Assembly (NCBI GenBank): GCA_944325865.1
Contig: CALVBS010000009.1
Coordinates: forward strand, 1-53,461
Direction: 5' to 3'
Origin: Candidatus Gastranaerophilales bacterium
GTDB lineage: Bacteria > Cyanobacteriota > Vampirovibrionia > Gastranaerophilales > Gastranaerophilaceae
DNA: 53,461 nucleotides
Below, in pieces: positions 34,270 through 44,385 of the stretch. The position numbers and the translations under genes were made by a program. The notes below the pieces were generated by a model. It had not been told where the DNA came from. It saw nothing but the letters and a program-made list of their open reading frames with translations, and searched no databases. Each line of letters begins with the position of its first letter. Position 1 is the first letter of the stretch.

Positions 34270-34986
34270 ATGAAAATACAAGGTTTTACTTTAGCAGAAG
34301 TTCTCATAACACTTGGAATTATAGGGGTTGTTGCAGCAATGACTTTGCCGGCATTGATTCAGAAAAACAATAATAAAGTTGTGGAAACAAGGTTAAAGAA
34401 ATTCTACTCAGCCATAAATCAGGCAATAATGCTTGCCGAAAATGATTACGGCGATAAAAAAATCTGGTATCAGGATCTTGCAGGAGCCGATATTGATGAC
34501 GAAGGCAATATTATAGAAAACTCATCACAAGCTGAAGCTTGGTTTAAAAAATATCTTGCTCCATACATGAAAATAACCAAGATAGATACTTTAAATACAG
34601 GGGCAATGATAGTATATTTTTCTGACGGAAGTGCATTACGTACCAGAAAACGGGATTCAACAAGAGATTGGGACTTTTTCCCGGGAAATATAAATAAATG
34701 TCTTAAAGGGCAAGAGATAAATGAAGGATTCAGAGATTCCGCAGGAAAGTGTTCATTTGCTTTTAATTTTCAGCCTTCTATAAATTCGGAAAGCTGGAAA
34801 TATCACTATAATAAAGGCTTTGAACCCTATAAATTTAACTGGGACGGCAGTAAAGATATGCTGTATAATGACAGTTCATACGGATGTAATTCCGGAGGAA
34901 GCAGCTGGAGACAATACTGTACGGCAATAATTCAAATGAACGGATGGAAAATTCCTGATGATTATCCGTACAAAGTAAGTTATTAA
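34270..34986 (+). CDS. Pseudopilin / type II secretion-like protein (module 2)
   Basis: ATG 34270 has GGAGAG five bases upstream and is preferred to TTG 34258; the product is 238 residues. The N-terminus MKIQGFTLAEVLITLGIIGV is a short leader plus prepilin motif with Gly at -1 and Glu at +5. LKKFYSAINQAIMLAENDYG follows. The middle has a FSDGSALR strand motif, and the C-terminus is YCTAIIQMNGWKIPDDYPY. An upstream Cys (SSYGCNSG) could pair with the Cys before the terminal motif. It is divergent from the XRE gene at 33953-34177 and ends at a strong terminator. Confidence 0.88.
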   Translation: MKIQGFTLAEVLITLGIIGVVAAMTLPALIQKNNNKVVETRLKKFYSAINQAIMLAENDYGDKKIWYQDLAGADIDDEGNIIENSSQAEAWFKKYLAPYMKITKIDTLNTGAMIVYFSDGSALRTRKRDSTRDWDFFPGNINKCLKGQEINEGFRDSAGKCSFAFNFQPSINSESWKYHYNKGFEPYKFNWDGSKDMLYNDSSYGCNSGGSSWRQYCTAIIQMNGWKIPDDYPYKVSY

Positions 34987-34987
34987 C

Positions 34988-35017
34988 AAAAAACGCTCTT
35001 TTAAAAGAGCGTTTTTT
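34988..35017. terminator. Bidirectional terminator after pseudopilin (module 2)
   Basis: A perfect 15-bp inverted repeat AAAAAACGCTCTTTT / AAAAGAGCGTTTTTT lies one base after the pseudopilin stop codon and serves the convergent orphan gene as well. Confidence 0.9.
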
Positions 35018-35024
35018 AACAGTT

Positions 35025-35396
35025 TTATTTTTTTCTGTTATATATTTTAAACAGACTGTCTGCCGGTTCTTTCTGTATGGCTGCTGCAAATTCTTCTTCA
35101 TTTACAGCTTCTGTTTTCAACAACATCGTATCAATTTTGTTTTGAGGAAATTTAAATTTATTTTTTAATTTTTCCAAAAATTTCAAAGGTTCTAAATCAC
35201 TAACTCTTAAAGCATATTTTATTTTATTCGGATTTCTTGAACTAAAAAACGGCTCACAAGAAATTGTTCCGTTAAAACTATCGCCGAAAGATTTTATTAC
35301 CGGAGAATTTTTTATTGCTTTGTACAAAGACTTAGACATATTCTGACTCGGATGCAATGTTCCGAAAGATGGAGTATCGATTCTCTGTGTTTTCAT
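35025..35396 (-). CDS. Orphan protein
   Basis: I do not recognise this 123-residue protein. It starts MKTQRIDTPSFGTLHPSQNM and is soluble, with several helices in the second half (LKFLEKLKNKFKFPQNKID). The PSFG element near residue 10 resembles the short N-terminal motif in other small proteins here (see findings). A weak ribosome site (AAGGAC) is present. It lies between the module 2 terminator and a GT9 gene on the same strand. Confidence 0.6.
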   Translation of the reverse strand: MKTQRIDTPSFGTLHPSQNMSKSLYKAIKNSPVIKSFGDSFNGTISCEPFFSSRNPNKIKYALRVSDLEPLKFLEKLKNKFKFPQNKIDTMLLKTEAVNEEEFAAAIQKEPADSLFKIYNRKK

Positions 35397-35447
35397 TTTA
35401 TAATAGTCCTTTCTATAAACAATCTACGGGGTACAAATACAATTTTA

Positions 35448-36440
35448 TTACGCACAAACGATATGTGCAATATATTCTGCAGAAATCTTTAAACAATCCA
35501 AAGATTCACATGTAGTTTGCCTGTGCTCCCAAAGACAAGGCTTAATAGGACAGTTGTCGTTTGCTTTAATTGCAGTCACTAATTCTGATTGCGGAATTAG
35601 TTTTTTGTCATCGGTAGGCCCAAAAATAGCATAGGTTCGTGTTTTCAAGGCAACTGCAACATGAAGCGGAGCAGAATCAGAACAGATAAATTTTTCAGCC
35701 TTTGCAATAAGCTCTGCCAAATCTTTTAGACTTTTTGTCCTGCCGTAATAATCTTCGAAATTTTTATTTTTAACGGAAGACCTGATTGTTTCAATACATT
35801 CAGCATCATCAGGCCCGCCTGCAAGAATGACATGTTTTCCGTTCTCAATTAATAAATCAATAACTTCAGCCCAAACTTTTGCCGGAATTGTTTTAATCAT
35901 GCCTTTTTGAACACTCATTTTACTTACTCCGGGATGAATAAGCACAGAATTATTAATTTTTTCCTGCTGTGCAATATTAATCTCAGGAAGCATAGTTTTA
36001 TTATTTGTAACAGGTGTAACCAAGTCATGATACATATCACAGGCATATTGATTTTTATTTAACGGAACAGCTTTTGTCAATAGCTTTTCACTTAACGCTC
36101 CTGTATCATATCCGTATCTCGTTTTAATGCCGGTCATCCATAAAAGTAAACTGATGAGTTTATTTCCGCCTGATGAAACCACCATATCAAACCCGCCTGC
36201 TCTTGCCTTAAAAACAAGTTTTAAAAGTTCAAAATATTTATTTTTTCCTTTTACGTCAATCAAAAATAAATCGTCAATAACATCGGTCAAATCTTTAACA
36301 CTTTTACTCCTCGGTTCAAGTGCAAGAGTAATTTTTGCCTCAGGAAATTCTTTCTTCAAAGAAATTAATGCAGGCAAAAAGAAAATTTCATCACCAATCC
36401 CGCCAAAATTTATAGCCAGTATTTTATTAATTTTGTTCAT
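35448..36440 (-). CDS. Glycosyltransferase family 9 (heptosyltransferase-like)
   Basis: The 330-residue protein has the GT9 opening ILAINFGGIGDEIFFLPALI and the donor-site region SDSAPLHVAVALKTRTYAIF, ending GPTDDKKLIP. It probably transfers a heptose or similar sugar to lipopolysaccharide core from a nucleotide-linked donor in the cytoplasm. This supports an outer membrane with LPS-like glycan. There is no heptose-synthesis gene nearby. The gene is divergent from atpD. Confidence 0.85.
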   Translation of the reverse strand: MNKINKILAINFGGIGDEIFFLPALISLKKEFPEAKITLALEPRSKSVKDLTDVIDDLFLIDVKGKNKYFELLKLVFKARAGGFDMVVSSGGNKLISLLLWMTGIKTRYGYDTGALSEKLLTKAVPLNKNQYACDMYHDLVTPVTNNKTMLPEINIAQQEKINNSVLIHPGVSKMSVQKGMIKTIPAKVWAEVIDLLIENGKHVILAGGPDDAECIETIRSSVKNKNFEDYYGRTKSLKDLAELIAKAEKFICSDSAPLHVAVALKTRTYAIFGPTDDKKLIPQSELVTAIKANDNCPIKPCLWEHRQTTCESLDCLKISAEYIAHIVCA

Positions 36441-36482
36441 GATATAAATTATAATATAAAAAACTTTATTGTTTTAAAAAGA

Positions 36483-37939
<1,457 letters not shown>

Positions 37940-37944
37940 CGCTG

Positions 37945-37994
37945 ATAGGAAGATTTGACGGTAAAATAAAACACTGCTGCAAAAATCTTCCTAT
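37945..37994 (+). promoter_or_regulatory. Intercistronic hairpin between atpD and atpC
   Basis: Perfect 12-bp arms ATAGGAAGATTT (37945-37956) and AAATCTTCCTAT (37983-37994) are separated by 26 bases and followed by TTTC. This may be a partial terminator or a stability element that lowers epsilon relative to beta. The loop is long for an intrinsic terminator. Confidence 0.6.
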
Positions 37995-38016
37995 TTTCAA
38001 ATAATTTGAGGGACTT

Positions 38017-38409
38017 ATGCATTTAAAAATAATTACACACGAAAGAGTTGTTTTTGATGAAAATGTGGATTCAATAAGAACCCGCGGAGTTGACGGAGAA
38101 TTTGGTATATTAAAAGGACATATTCCGGTTATGGCAGCACTTGATATCGGAGTTACCAGAATTACACAGGGTTCTGATGTTAAAAATTTTACAACTATGG
38201 GCGGAGTTTTTCAGTTTAAGGATGATGAAGCCATAATCCTTACAAATACGGCAGAAAGCGGAGATGAAATTGATGTTGCCCGTGCTAAAGCTGCTATGGA
38301 ACGAGCCAAAGCAAGATTAGCAGAAAAACAGGCTTCAAATGACGCCAAAAGAGCAGAAGCTGCTCTTGCAAGAGCAATGGCAAGATTAAAAGCATCATTG
38401 AATGAGTAA
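38017..38409 (+). CDS. atpC: F-type ATP synthase epsilon subunit
   Basis: The 130-residue protein opens HLKIITHERVVFDENVDSIR and contains GEFGILKGHIPVMAALDIGV, the beta-sandwich of epsilon, followed by a two-helix C-terminal arm (AKARLAEKQASNDAKRAEAA, then LARAMARLKASL). Epsilon links the central stalk and can inhibit ATP hydrolysis. It follows atpD by 77 bases. Confidence 0.95.
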   Translation: MHLKIITHERVVFDENVDSIRTRGVDGEFGILKGHIPVMAALDIGVTRITQGSDVKNFTTMGGVFQFKDDEAIILTNTAESGDEIDVARAKAAMERAKARLAEKQASNDAKRAEAALARAMARLKASLNE

Positions 38410-38425
38410 TAAGAGCCGTAAAATT

Positions 38426-39073
38426 TTAAAACTTCCAAGGGTAGTCATCCGGTATTTTCCAACCATTTTCTTGTATTAGAGCTGCACATGCATGCCTATA
38501 TGATGTATTGCTATTAGAACAACTTTGCATTTTAGTTTCATGAGAGCTCTTTGTCATATCCGGTTCAATTATTTGTTTGCTAGGCTGGTAAAGAAATAAA
38601 AAAGAGTTAATGCCATCATATGCTCCATACTCACAATGCGAATAGTTTATGCAATAAAATATATATAATGCTGTCGCATCTGTTCCTCCAGATGATATTC
38701 TTAAGTATGAGTTAAAGGTACTGCCATCTTTAAAAACCACTTTATAATATGTTCCATTATATTCTTCTGTTTTTAAGGTATTTATGTATTTTGTAATGTT
38801 ATTTTGAAACCATTTTTTTACGTATTCTGCATTATTATTGCTTGTGAATTCAGATATATCAAAGTCAATTTCTCCATTTTCGGAAATTGATAGTTTTAAT
38901 GCTTGATTCATAACAGAATAAAATTTTGCTAGTTTTGTTTCAACTTCTTGTTTTCTATATTTTTGTATTACCGTTGGTAGAGTCATTGCTGCAATAATTC
39001 CAATAATGCCAAGTGTAATTAATACTTCTGCAAGTGTAAATCCTTTAAATTTTATACTGGTATTAATAGTCAT
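38426..39073 (-). CDS. Pseudopilin / type II secretion-like protein (module 3)
   Basis: I place the start at ATG 39073, with GGAGGTAAT just upstream, not at 39097; the product is 215 residues. Its leader MTINTSIKFKG precedes the prepilin motif FTLAEVLITLGIIGIIAA, with Gly at -1. LAKFYSVMNQALKLSISENG follows. The middle has a FKDGSTFNSYL motif. The C-terminus is ACAALIQENGWKIPDDYPWK. An earlier Cys (MQSCSNSN) may form a disulfide. It is divergent from XRE 39207 and convergent with atpC. Confidence 0.88.
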   Translation of the reverse strand: MTINTSIKFKGFTLAEVLITLGIIGIIAAMTLPTVIQKYRKQEVETKLAKFYSVMNQALKLSISENGEIDFDISEFTSNNNAEYVKKWFQNNITKYINTLKTEEYNGTYYKVVFKDGSTFNSYLRISSGGTDATALYIFYCINYSHCEYGAYDGINSFLFLYQPSKQIIEPDMTKSSHETKMQSCSNSNTSYRHACAALIQENGWKIPDDYPWKF

Positions 39074-39105
39074 ATTACCTCCAAAAATATTGCTCATTTG
39101 TCATT

Positions 39106-39166
39106 ATTATAAGCTTATTAGTCATAAAAATCAAGAGTAAATATGATTAATGGTCTATTATTAATC
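39106..39166. promoter_or_regulatory. Divergent promoter/operator region of module 3
   Basis: On the minus strand TTGATT (39129-39134) and TATAAT (39106-39111) are 17 bases apart and drive the pseudopilin. The perfect palindrome ATAAGCTTAT (39109-39118) overlaps the -10. GATTAA (39145-39150) and TTAATC (39161-39166) form a wider inverted repeat toward the regulator gene. Confidence 0.5.
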
Positions 39167-39206
39167 TTTGGTAATTTTACTATCATATTTTTGAAACGGA
39201 GGATAA

Positions 39207-39527
39207 ATGAATTTAAAGCAAAATTTAGGCAGGCGAATTCAAGAACTTAGGAAAGCTCAAAATATGACGCAGGAAAAATTGGCTGAAAAAATAAGTATGG
39301 ATATTACAAGCCTCAGCAAAATAGAAACCGGCAGAAATTATCCTCAGCCTGAAACACTGGAAAAAATTGCATTTGCTCTTTCTGTGGATATTGAAAATTT
39401 ATTTAAATTCAAAAACAATCTTACCAAAGAAGATTATATCAACAATATTTATAAAAATATAGATTTTATCAAAAATAATGAAGAAAAATTGAAATTTTTG
39501 TATATAGTTTCATCTTCACTTGTTTAG
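39207..39527 (+). CDS. XRE-family HTH regulator, divergent from pseudopilin (module 3)
   Basis: The 106-residue protein has an N-terminal Cro/cI HTH (LGRRIQELRKAQNMTQEKLA, then ITSLSKIETGRNYPQPETLE) and a short C-terminal helical tail (TKEDYINNIYKNIDF), perhaps for dimer formation. Unlike module 2 it has a good Shine-Dalgarno (GGAGG). It is divergent from the pseudopilin at 39073 and is 16 bases from the chromate transporter gene. Confidence 0.85.
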   Translation: MNLKQNLGRRIQELRKAQNMTQEKLAEKISMDITSLSKIETGRNYPQPETLEKIAFALSVDIENLFKFKNNLTKEDYINNIYKNIDFIKNNEEKLKFLYIVSSSLV

Positions 39528-39542
39528 AGTATAATTTATTTT

Positions 39543-40097
39543 ATGGAAAAGACTTTTTGGAGCATATATAAAACATTTTTCAAAATCGGAACATTGCTGC
39601 TCGGCGGCGGATACGTAATATTGCCGCTTATGCAGAATGAAATGGTTGAAAAAAAGCAGTGGCTTAATGATGATGAAGTTTGTGAATATTATGCTCTGGG
39701 TCAGAGTGTCCCAGGGATTATCGCAGCAAACATGTCTATATTTGTAGGCCATAAGCTTCTCGGACAAAGAGGTGCCTTTGCTGCCGCCACAGGAATTGTT
39801 ACACCAGCTTTTCTGGCCATTGTTCTTATTGCAAACATTTTAAAGGAACTGGTTGAACTGCCGATGATTGAAAGTATTTTCTGGGGTGTCGGAATAGGTG
39901 TTGTTCTTCTGGTTTTTCTTGCAGCAAAAGAAATGTGGAATAAAAGTATTGTTGATAAATTTTCATTTGCTATTTTTGCAGGTTCATTTATTTTATCCGC
40001 AATCTTAAAAGTTTCCCCGATGTTTACGATTATTGCATCTGCTATTTTCGGGATAATTTATAAGACAGTAATTGTAAAAGAGGATAAAAGCTTATGA
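39543..40097 (+). CDS. Chromate transporter, first half (short CHR)
   Basis: The 184-residue membrane protein has the CHR motif FFKIGTLLLGGGYVILPLMQ and LGQSVPGIIAANMSIFVGHK, with five to six helices. It is one half of a two-gene chromate transporter: short CHR proteins work as an antiparallel pair. Substrate could be chromate or sulfate. Its stop overlaps the next gene's start by four bases (ATGA). Confidence 0.85.
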   Translation: MEKTFWSIYKTFFKIGTLLLGGGYVILPLMQNEMVEKKQWLNDDEVCEYYALGQSVPGIIAANMSIFVGHKLLGQRGAFAAATGIVTPAFLAIVLIANILKELVELPMIESIFWGVGIGVVLLVFLAAKEMWNKSIVDKFSFAIFAGSFILSAILKVSPMFTIIASAIFGIIYKTVIVKEDKSL

Positions 40098-40621
40098 TTT
40101 ATCTGCAATTATTCTGGGAATTCTTTAAAATAGGTTTATTTTCATTCGGCGGCGGATATGCAACATTACCGTTTCTGTTTCACATAGCAGAAGTTCAAAA
40201 ATGGTACACCCCGCAGCAGCTGTCTGATATGATTGCGGTTTCCTCAATCACTCCAGGCCCTGTTGGGGTAAATGTCGCAACTTATGCCGGATTTTTGACA
40301 ACCGGAATCTTAGGTTCGCTGCTAGCAACAACTGCGGTAATCCTTCCTTCTTATATTTTAATTATCATAATTTCAAGATTATTGAATAAATTCAGAGAAA
40401 ATAAAAAAGTTCAGGCTGCCATATACGGGCTAAAACCTGCAGGGTGCGGGCTTTTGACAGCTGTAGCTTTTAATATGTTAAAAGACAGTTTTACATTAAA
40501 AGGAATAATTTTACTGGCATTTCTTATTATAATAGGATTTGGCAAAAAAAGAGATCCGTTGTTTTATCTTGCAATTTCAGCCATAGCAGGACTTTGTTGC
40601 GGATTATTAAGACTAATTTAA
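40094..40621 (+). CDS. Chromate transporter, second half (short CHR)
   Basis: The 175-residue membrane protein has FFKIGLFSFGGGYATLPFLF and SITPGPVGVNVATYAGFLTT, the partner CHR domain, with a similar number of helices. The overlap with the preceding gene implies equal synthesis of the two halves. Long-form ChrA proteins have both domains fused; here they are separate genes. Confidence 0.85.
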   Translation: MIYLQLFWEFFKIGLFSFGGGYATLPFLFHIAEVQKWYTPQQLSDMIAVSSITPGPVGVNVATYAGFLTTGILGSLLATTAVILPSYILIIIISRLLNKFRENKKVQAAIYGLKPAGCGLLTAVAFNMLKDSFTLKGIILLAFLIIIGFGKKRDPLFYLAISAIAGLCCGLLRLI

Positions 40622-40694
40622 TTGAATTAGCAATTTCTGACTTGTTTGTATTTTATATTGATAAACTTTAATACAGGAAAATACAGGAGAAAAT

Positions 40695-41033
40695 ATGATT
40701 AATCGTACTAACTTAAATCAGCCAAATTTTACCTCTACTTTTGTACCAAAACATGCAAAATTACCTCTGCAAAAAGCTGCTGAAGAATTATCTAAATATT
40801 TTGAAGTTAAAGGATTCGGAAACAATCTTTCACCTGCAAAAATCAGAGAAAAAATTGATCTTTCACAGGCCGGAATAAGCATGCAAAAAGATGGTTTTAT
40901 TGTAGCCGGTAAAGACAGAGAAGCTGATGAATTTATTGCAAGAACTTTACGCAAAGATAATCTTTTTGTAACATACAAACAGGATACACCGGAAACAGTT
41001 TTTGATGATAATATCATTGATTTAACAATTTAG
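40695..41033 (+). CDS. Orphan protein
   Basis: I do not recognise this 112-residue protein. It begins MINRTNLNQPNFTSTFVPKH and has helical and short beta segments (KAAEELSKYFEVKGFGNNLS, GISMQKDGFIVAGKDREADE). There is no signal peptide. A strong ribosome site (AGGAGAAAAT) precedes the ATG. It is convergent with the ComM-like gene, whose stop codon is six bases away. Confidence 0.65.
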   Translation: MINRTNLNQPNFTSTFVPKHAKLPLQKAAEELSKYFEVKGFGNNLSPAKIREKIDLSQAGISMQKDGFIVAGKDREADEFIARTLRKDNLFVTYKQDTPETVFDDNIIDLTI

Positions 41034-41038
41034 TAACA

Positions 41039-42583
41039 CTAAACAACGGATTCCTGATTGTTAAACGAAACTCTATACTGCAGTGCCTGCATAAGGTGCT
41101 GCTGTTTTATATCATCAGAACCATCCAAATCCGCTATAGTTCTTGCTAGTTTTAAAATTCTGTCATAACGTCTCCCGGAAAGCTGATACTTAACGATTGC
41201 TGTTTTGAATAATTCTTCGCCTTCTTTATCAATTTTGCAGTATTTTTTGACAAGTTTTGGTGTAAGCTCGGAATTTGTCAGAATACTTTCATCTCTGTAT
41301 CGTTCAGCCTGAATTTTTCTTGCTCTTATAACTCTTTTTCTAATTTCTGCAGAGGCTTCTTCCTGAGAAGATTTATTCAATAATTCATCTGACGTAAGAC
41401 GCGGGACTTCAACCTGCAAATCAATTCTATCCAACAGCGGGCCGGAGAGTTTTGCAAGATATCTGGTAATCTGGTATTCAGAACATGTACATTGTTTTTC
41501 TCTATCACCTAAATATCCGCACGGACAAGGATTCATTGCACCTAACAGTATAAATTTTGCAGGATATTTTATAGAATGTTTTGCCCTTGAAATAACAATC
41601 TCATTATCTTCCAGCGGTTGACGCAGAACCTCAAGAACATTTCTTGGAAATTCAACCATTTCATCAAGGAATAAAACCCCTCTATGAGCAAGCGTTATTT
41701 CACCAGGTTTTGGATTTGAACCGCCACCGATAATCCCGTTCGGAGAAGCTGTATGATGAACCGGACGGAAAGGGCGTTTTGTCATAAGCGGCTCATCACT
41801 GGACAAGAAACCTGAAATACTGTAAATTTTTGTAAGTTCAATCGCCTCGGACAGTTCAAGCGGCGGAAGAATTGAGGCAAAACATTTTGCCATAAGGGTT
41901 TTACCAGAGCCCGGAGAACCGGACATAAGCATGTTATGACCGCCTGCTGCAGCGATTTCAAGAGCTTTTTTAGCCTTTTTCTGACCTTTTACATCCTTAA
42001 AATCATAAATAAATTCTTCTTCTAAAGATTTTTCCAAATATTGTTTTACATCCACTTTTGTAGCTGATAAAGGATTTTCAAGAAAATGATTTACCACATC
42101 AGAAAGAGTTTCCGCACCATATACATTTATACCGTCAACAAGAGCCGCTTCTTTTGCATTAGCTGCCGGAACAATAACATTTTTCAAACCTGCATTTTTT
42201 AAGCCCAGCACAAGCGGCAAAACACCTGTCACACTTCTCAAAGCCCCATCTAAAGATAACTCACCGATAAATGCGTAATCCTTAATTACCTCCGGCTCAA
42301 TAACACATTCTTCAATCAAAATTCCGACAGCTATAGGCAGGTCAAAATTCGTCCCCTCTTTTTTTAAATCAGCAGGGGCAAGATTTATAACAACCTTTTT
42401 ATCGGGGAATGTATAATTTGAATTTTTAATCGCAGAGCGAACTCTTGCCCTGGCTTCATTAATTGCGGCATCCGGAAGGCCTACAATTACAATCGCAGGA
42501 AGAGAATTAATTATATCCGTTTCCACATCCACAATATAAGAATCCAGTCCTATAACAGTTGCAGTAGTAACTTTATTTACCAT
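41039..42583 (-). CDS. comM: YifB/ComM family Mg-chelatase-like AAA+ ATPase
   Basis: The 514-residue protein has an N-terminal Lon-like domain (IVDVETDIINSLPAIVIVGL, NLAPADLKKEGTNFDLPIAV), a Walker A loop GSPGSGKTLMAKCFA near residue 220, Walker B GVLFLDEMVEF and the cysteine-rich AMNPCPCGYLGD ... CTCSEYQITRY. ComM helps branch migration during natural transformation. With the pilus operon at 7.6-13.5 kb this is compatible with DNA uptake, but the family is also widespread in non-competent bacteria. Confidence 0.9.
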   Translation of the reverse strand: MVNKVTTATVIGLDSYIVDVETDIINSLPAIVIVGLPDAAINEARARVRSAIKNSNYTFPDKKVVINLAPADLKKEGTNFDLPIAVGILIEECVIEPEVIKDYAFIGELSLDGALRSVTGVLPLVLGLKNAGLKNVIVPAANAKEAALVDGINVYGAETLSDVVNHFLENPLSATKVDVKQYLEKSLEEEFIYDFKDVKGQKKAKKALEIAAAGGHNMLMSGSPGSGKTLMAKCFASILPPLELSEAIELTKIYSISGFLSSDEPLMTKRPFRPVHHTASPNGIIGGGSNPKPGEITLAHRGVLFLDEMVEFPRNVLEVLRQPLEDNEIVISRAKHSIKYPAKFILLGAMNPCPCGYLGDREKQCTCSEYQITRYLAKLSGPLLDRIDLQVEVPRLTSDELLNKSSQEEASAEIRKRVIRARKIQAERYRDESILTNSELTPKLVKKYCKIDKEGEELFKTAIVKYQLSGRRYDRILKLARTIADLDGSDDIKQQHLMQALQYRVSFNNQESVV

Positions 42584-42790
42584 AATTTCAGTTTACAACA
42601 AAAAAATAAACAGATATACCTGCCATAATAAAAACTACCGCTAAACATTATCATAACTATATTTCGCCCTAAAATTATTAAGATTTATTAAGAATAATCT
42701 ATCCAAAAACACAATTTTTGAGTGCAAAATATTTTTAACAATTTATAGGGGATACAAAATTTCATTTCACAAAAACGAGGAGGAAAAATT

Positions 42791-43102
42791 ATGGGAAACG
42801 GAATTGAAGCAGTACAAAAGACACAACAGGCACAACAACCTAGCACACTCAAAAGAGTTGCATTGACACTTTCACCGCTTATGACAGCAGGCGGAATTTT
42901 TGCAAAAGAATTAGTCGAAGGTAAAAATATTTATGAAGCAGGAAACAAAGTAAAGCAAGAATTTAATTCTGTACATGATGCTAATAAGAAACAACTAAAA
43001 GAAAATGTTAAAAATGCTGCAGAGCAAGTTGATAAAACACCATTTTTATTTGGCTTGTTAGGCGGGCTGGGCATTAAGGCCTTAAACAATGTAATTAACT
43101 AG
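42791..43102 (+). CDS. Orphan protein with hydrophobic patch
   Basis: I do not recognise this 103-residue protein. It has a Gln-rich start (QKTQQAQQPSTLKRVALTLS), a weakly hydrophobic stretch (LSPLMTAGGIF), a charged helix (NSVHDANKKQLKENVKNAAE) and a Gly-rich hydrophobic end (FLFGLLGGLGIKAL). GAGGAGGAAAAATT precedes the ATG. The two ends could dip into the membrane. It is convergent with gcvPA. Confidence 0.65.
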   Translation: MGNGIEAVQKTQQAQQPSTLKRVALTLSPLMTAGGIFAKELVEGKNIYEAGNKVKQEFNSVHDANKKQLKENVKNAAEQVDKTPFLFGLLGGLGIKALNNVIN

Positions 43103-43119
43103 AAATATATAGCATTACT

Positions 43120-43157
43120 ATACCAAAAGCCTTCTGTTTACGGGAGGCTTTTGGTAT
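43120..43157. terminator. Terminator overlapping the 3' end of gcvPA
   Basis: A perfect 13-bp stem ATACCAAAAGCCT / AGGCTTTTGGTAT includes the last codons and stop of gcvPA. It also lies 17 bases beyond the orphan gene stop on the plus strand. It may serve both genes, although the U-tract is weak. Confidence 0.6.
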
Positions 43158-44385
43158 ATAAGTCAATTTCTTCATCCGTATTCATCTCAGTTGCGGCAAC
43201 AAGTATTTTTTTACCGTCAAGCTTTATACCACCCAAAATATTTCTTGACTTTAAATTAGAAAGGAACTTGTCAGAATCCGTAACCTCAATAACAAATTCG
43301 TTAAAGAAATTTTTATTCAAAGTTTTTATGCCTTTTTGAGAAAGTTTTGCAGACAAATTATGGGCATTTTTAGCAGACAAATATCCGGCCTGCCGAAAAC
43401 CTTTTTCACCAAGCAGACTCAAATATAATGTAGCCCACAAACCCATCAATGCTTGATTTGAACATATATTACTCGTAGCTTTTTCCCGTTTAATATGTTG
43501 CTCACGGGTTTGAATAGTCAGTGTAAAAGCCTGATTCCCGTCTTTGTCCACAGTTCTGCCAGCAAGACGTCCTGGAAGTTGACGCATATATTTTTCTTTA
43601 CATGCCAGAATTCCCGCATGAGGCCCTCCAAAACTCATCGGCATTCCAAGTGTCTGAATATCTGCCGCGACAATATCTGCACCATATTCACAAGGCGGTT
43701 TTAATATAGAAAGGGTTGAAATATCACAGCACACTATTAACAAACAGTCAACATCACTAACTTCTGCTATTTCGCCATAATAATCAGGAGTCTGAATTAA
43801 TACAGCGGCATAATCAGCAGTATTTTGAGGAATTTCATTAAAATATTCAACCTCAATTCCATTAGCCCAGGTATATGTCTTAACTACCTTCAAATATTCT
43901 GGGTTAAGTTTTTCAGACACAAGGACTCTATTCTTTTTTGCAATCCTGACCGCCATTAAAATAGCTTCAGCACACGCACTTGCTCCGTCGTAAACTGTAG
44001 CATTTGCAATATCCATTCCGGTCAAACGGCACATCATCGTTTGGAATTCGTACATAATTTGCAAAGTACCCTGAGCGATTTCTGCCTGATACGGAGTATA
44101 TGCCGTTAAAAACTCAAATCGGCCTGCCACCTGTGAAATTGCAGCAGGAATAAATTTATTATAAATTCCTCCGCCGACAAAACTAACATAATCAGTATTA
44201 TTCTTCTTTGAAAGAGCCTTTATTTGTTTTTGACATTCCATTTCACTAAGAGGATTTCCCAGCTCTAATCCGCTCATTCTTGCATTTGCGGGAATTTGAC
44301 AGAACAAATCCTCAATGGTTCTTAAACCTATACTCTCAAGCATTTCCGCTCTGGTACTATCATCATGTACTAAAAAATTTTTCAT
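43138..44385 (-). CDS. gcvPA: Glycine cleavage system P protein, subunit 1 (GcvPA)
   Basis: The 415-residue protein has MLESIGLRTIEDLFCQIPAN, FVGGGIYNKFIPAAISQVAG and FLTAYTPYQAEIAQGTLQIM, the N-terminal half of the glycine decarboxylase. It is slightly shorter than the usual 440 or so. It needs GcvPB, which carries the PLP-binding Lys, but gcvPB is not in the window. Together with GcvH and GcvT it splits glycine to CO2, NH3 and methylene-THF. Its ATG shares one base with the gcvH stop (TAATG). Confidence 0.92.
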   Translation of the reverse strand: MKNFLVHDDSTRAEMLESIGLRTIEDLFCQIPANARMSGLELGNPLSEMECQKQIKALSKKNNTDYVSFVGGGIYNKFIPAAISQVAGRFEFLTAYTPYQAEIAQGTLQIMYEFQTMMCRLTGMDIANATVYDGASACAEAILMAVRIAKKNRVLVSEKLNPEYLKVVKTYTWANGIEVEYFNEIPQNTADYAAVLIQTPDYYGEIAEVSDVDCLLIVCCDISTLSILKPPCEYGADIVAADIQTLGMPMSFGGPHAGILACKEKYMRQLPGRLAGRTVDKDGNQAFTLTIQTREQHIKREKATSNICSNQALMGLWATLYLSLLGEKGFRQAGYLSAKNAHNLSAKLSQKGIKTLNKNFFNEFVIEVTDSDKFLSNLKSRNILGGIKLDGKKILVAATEMNTDEEIDLYTKSLP

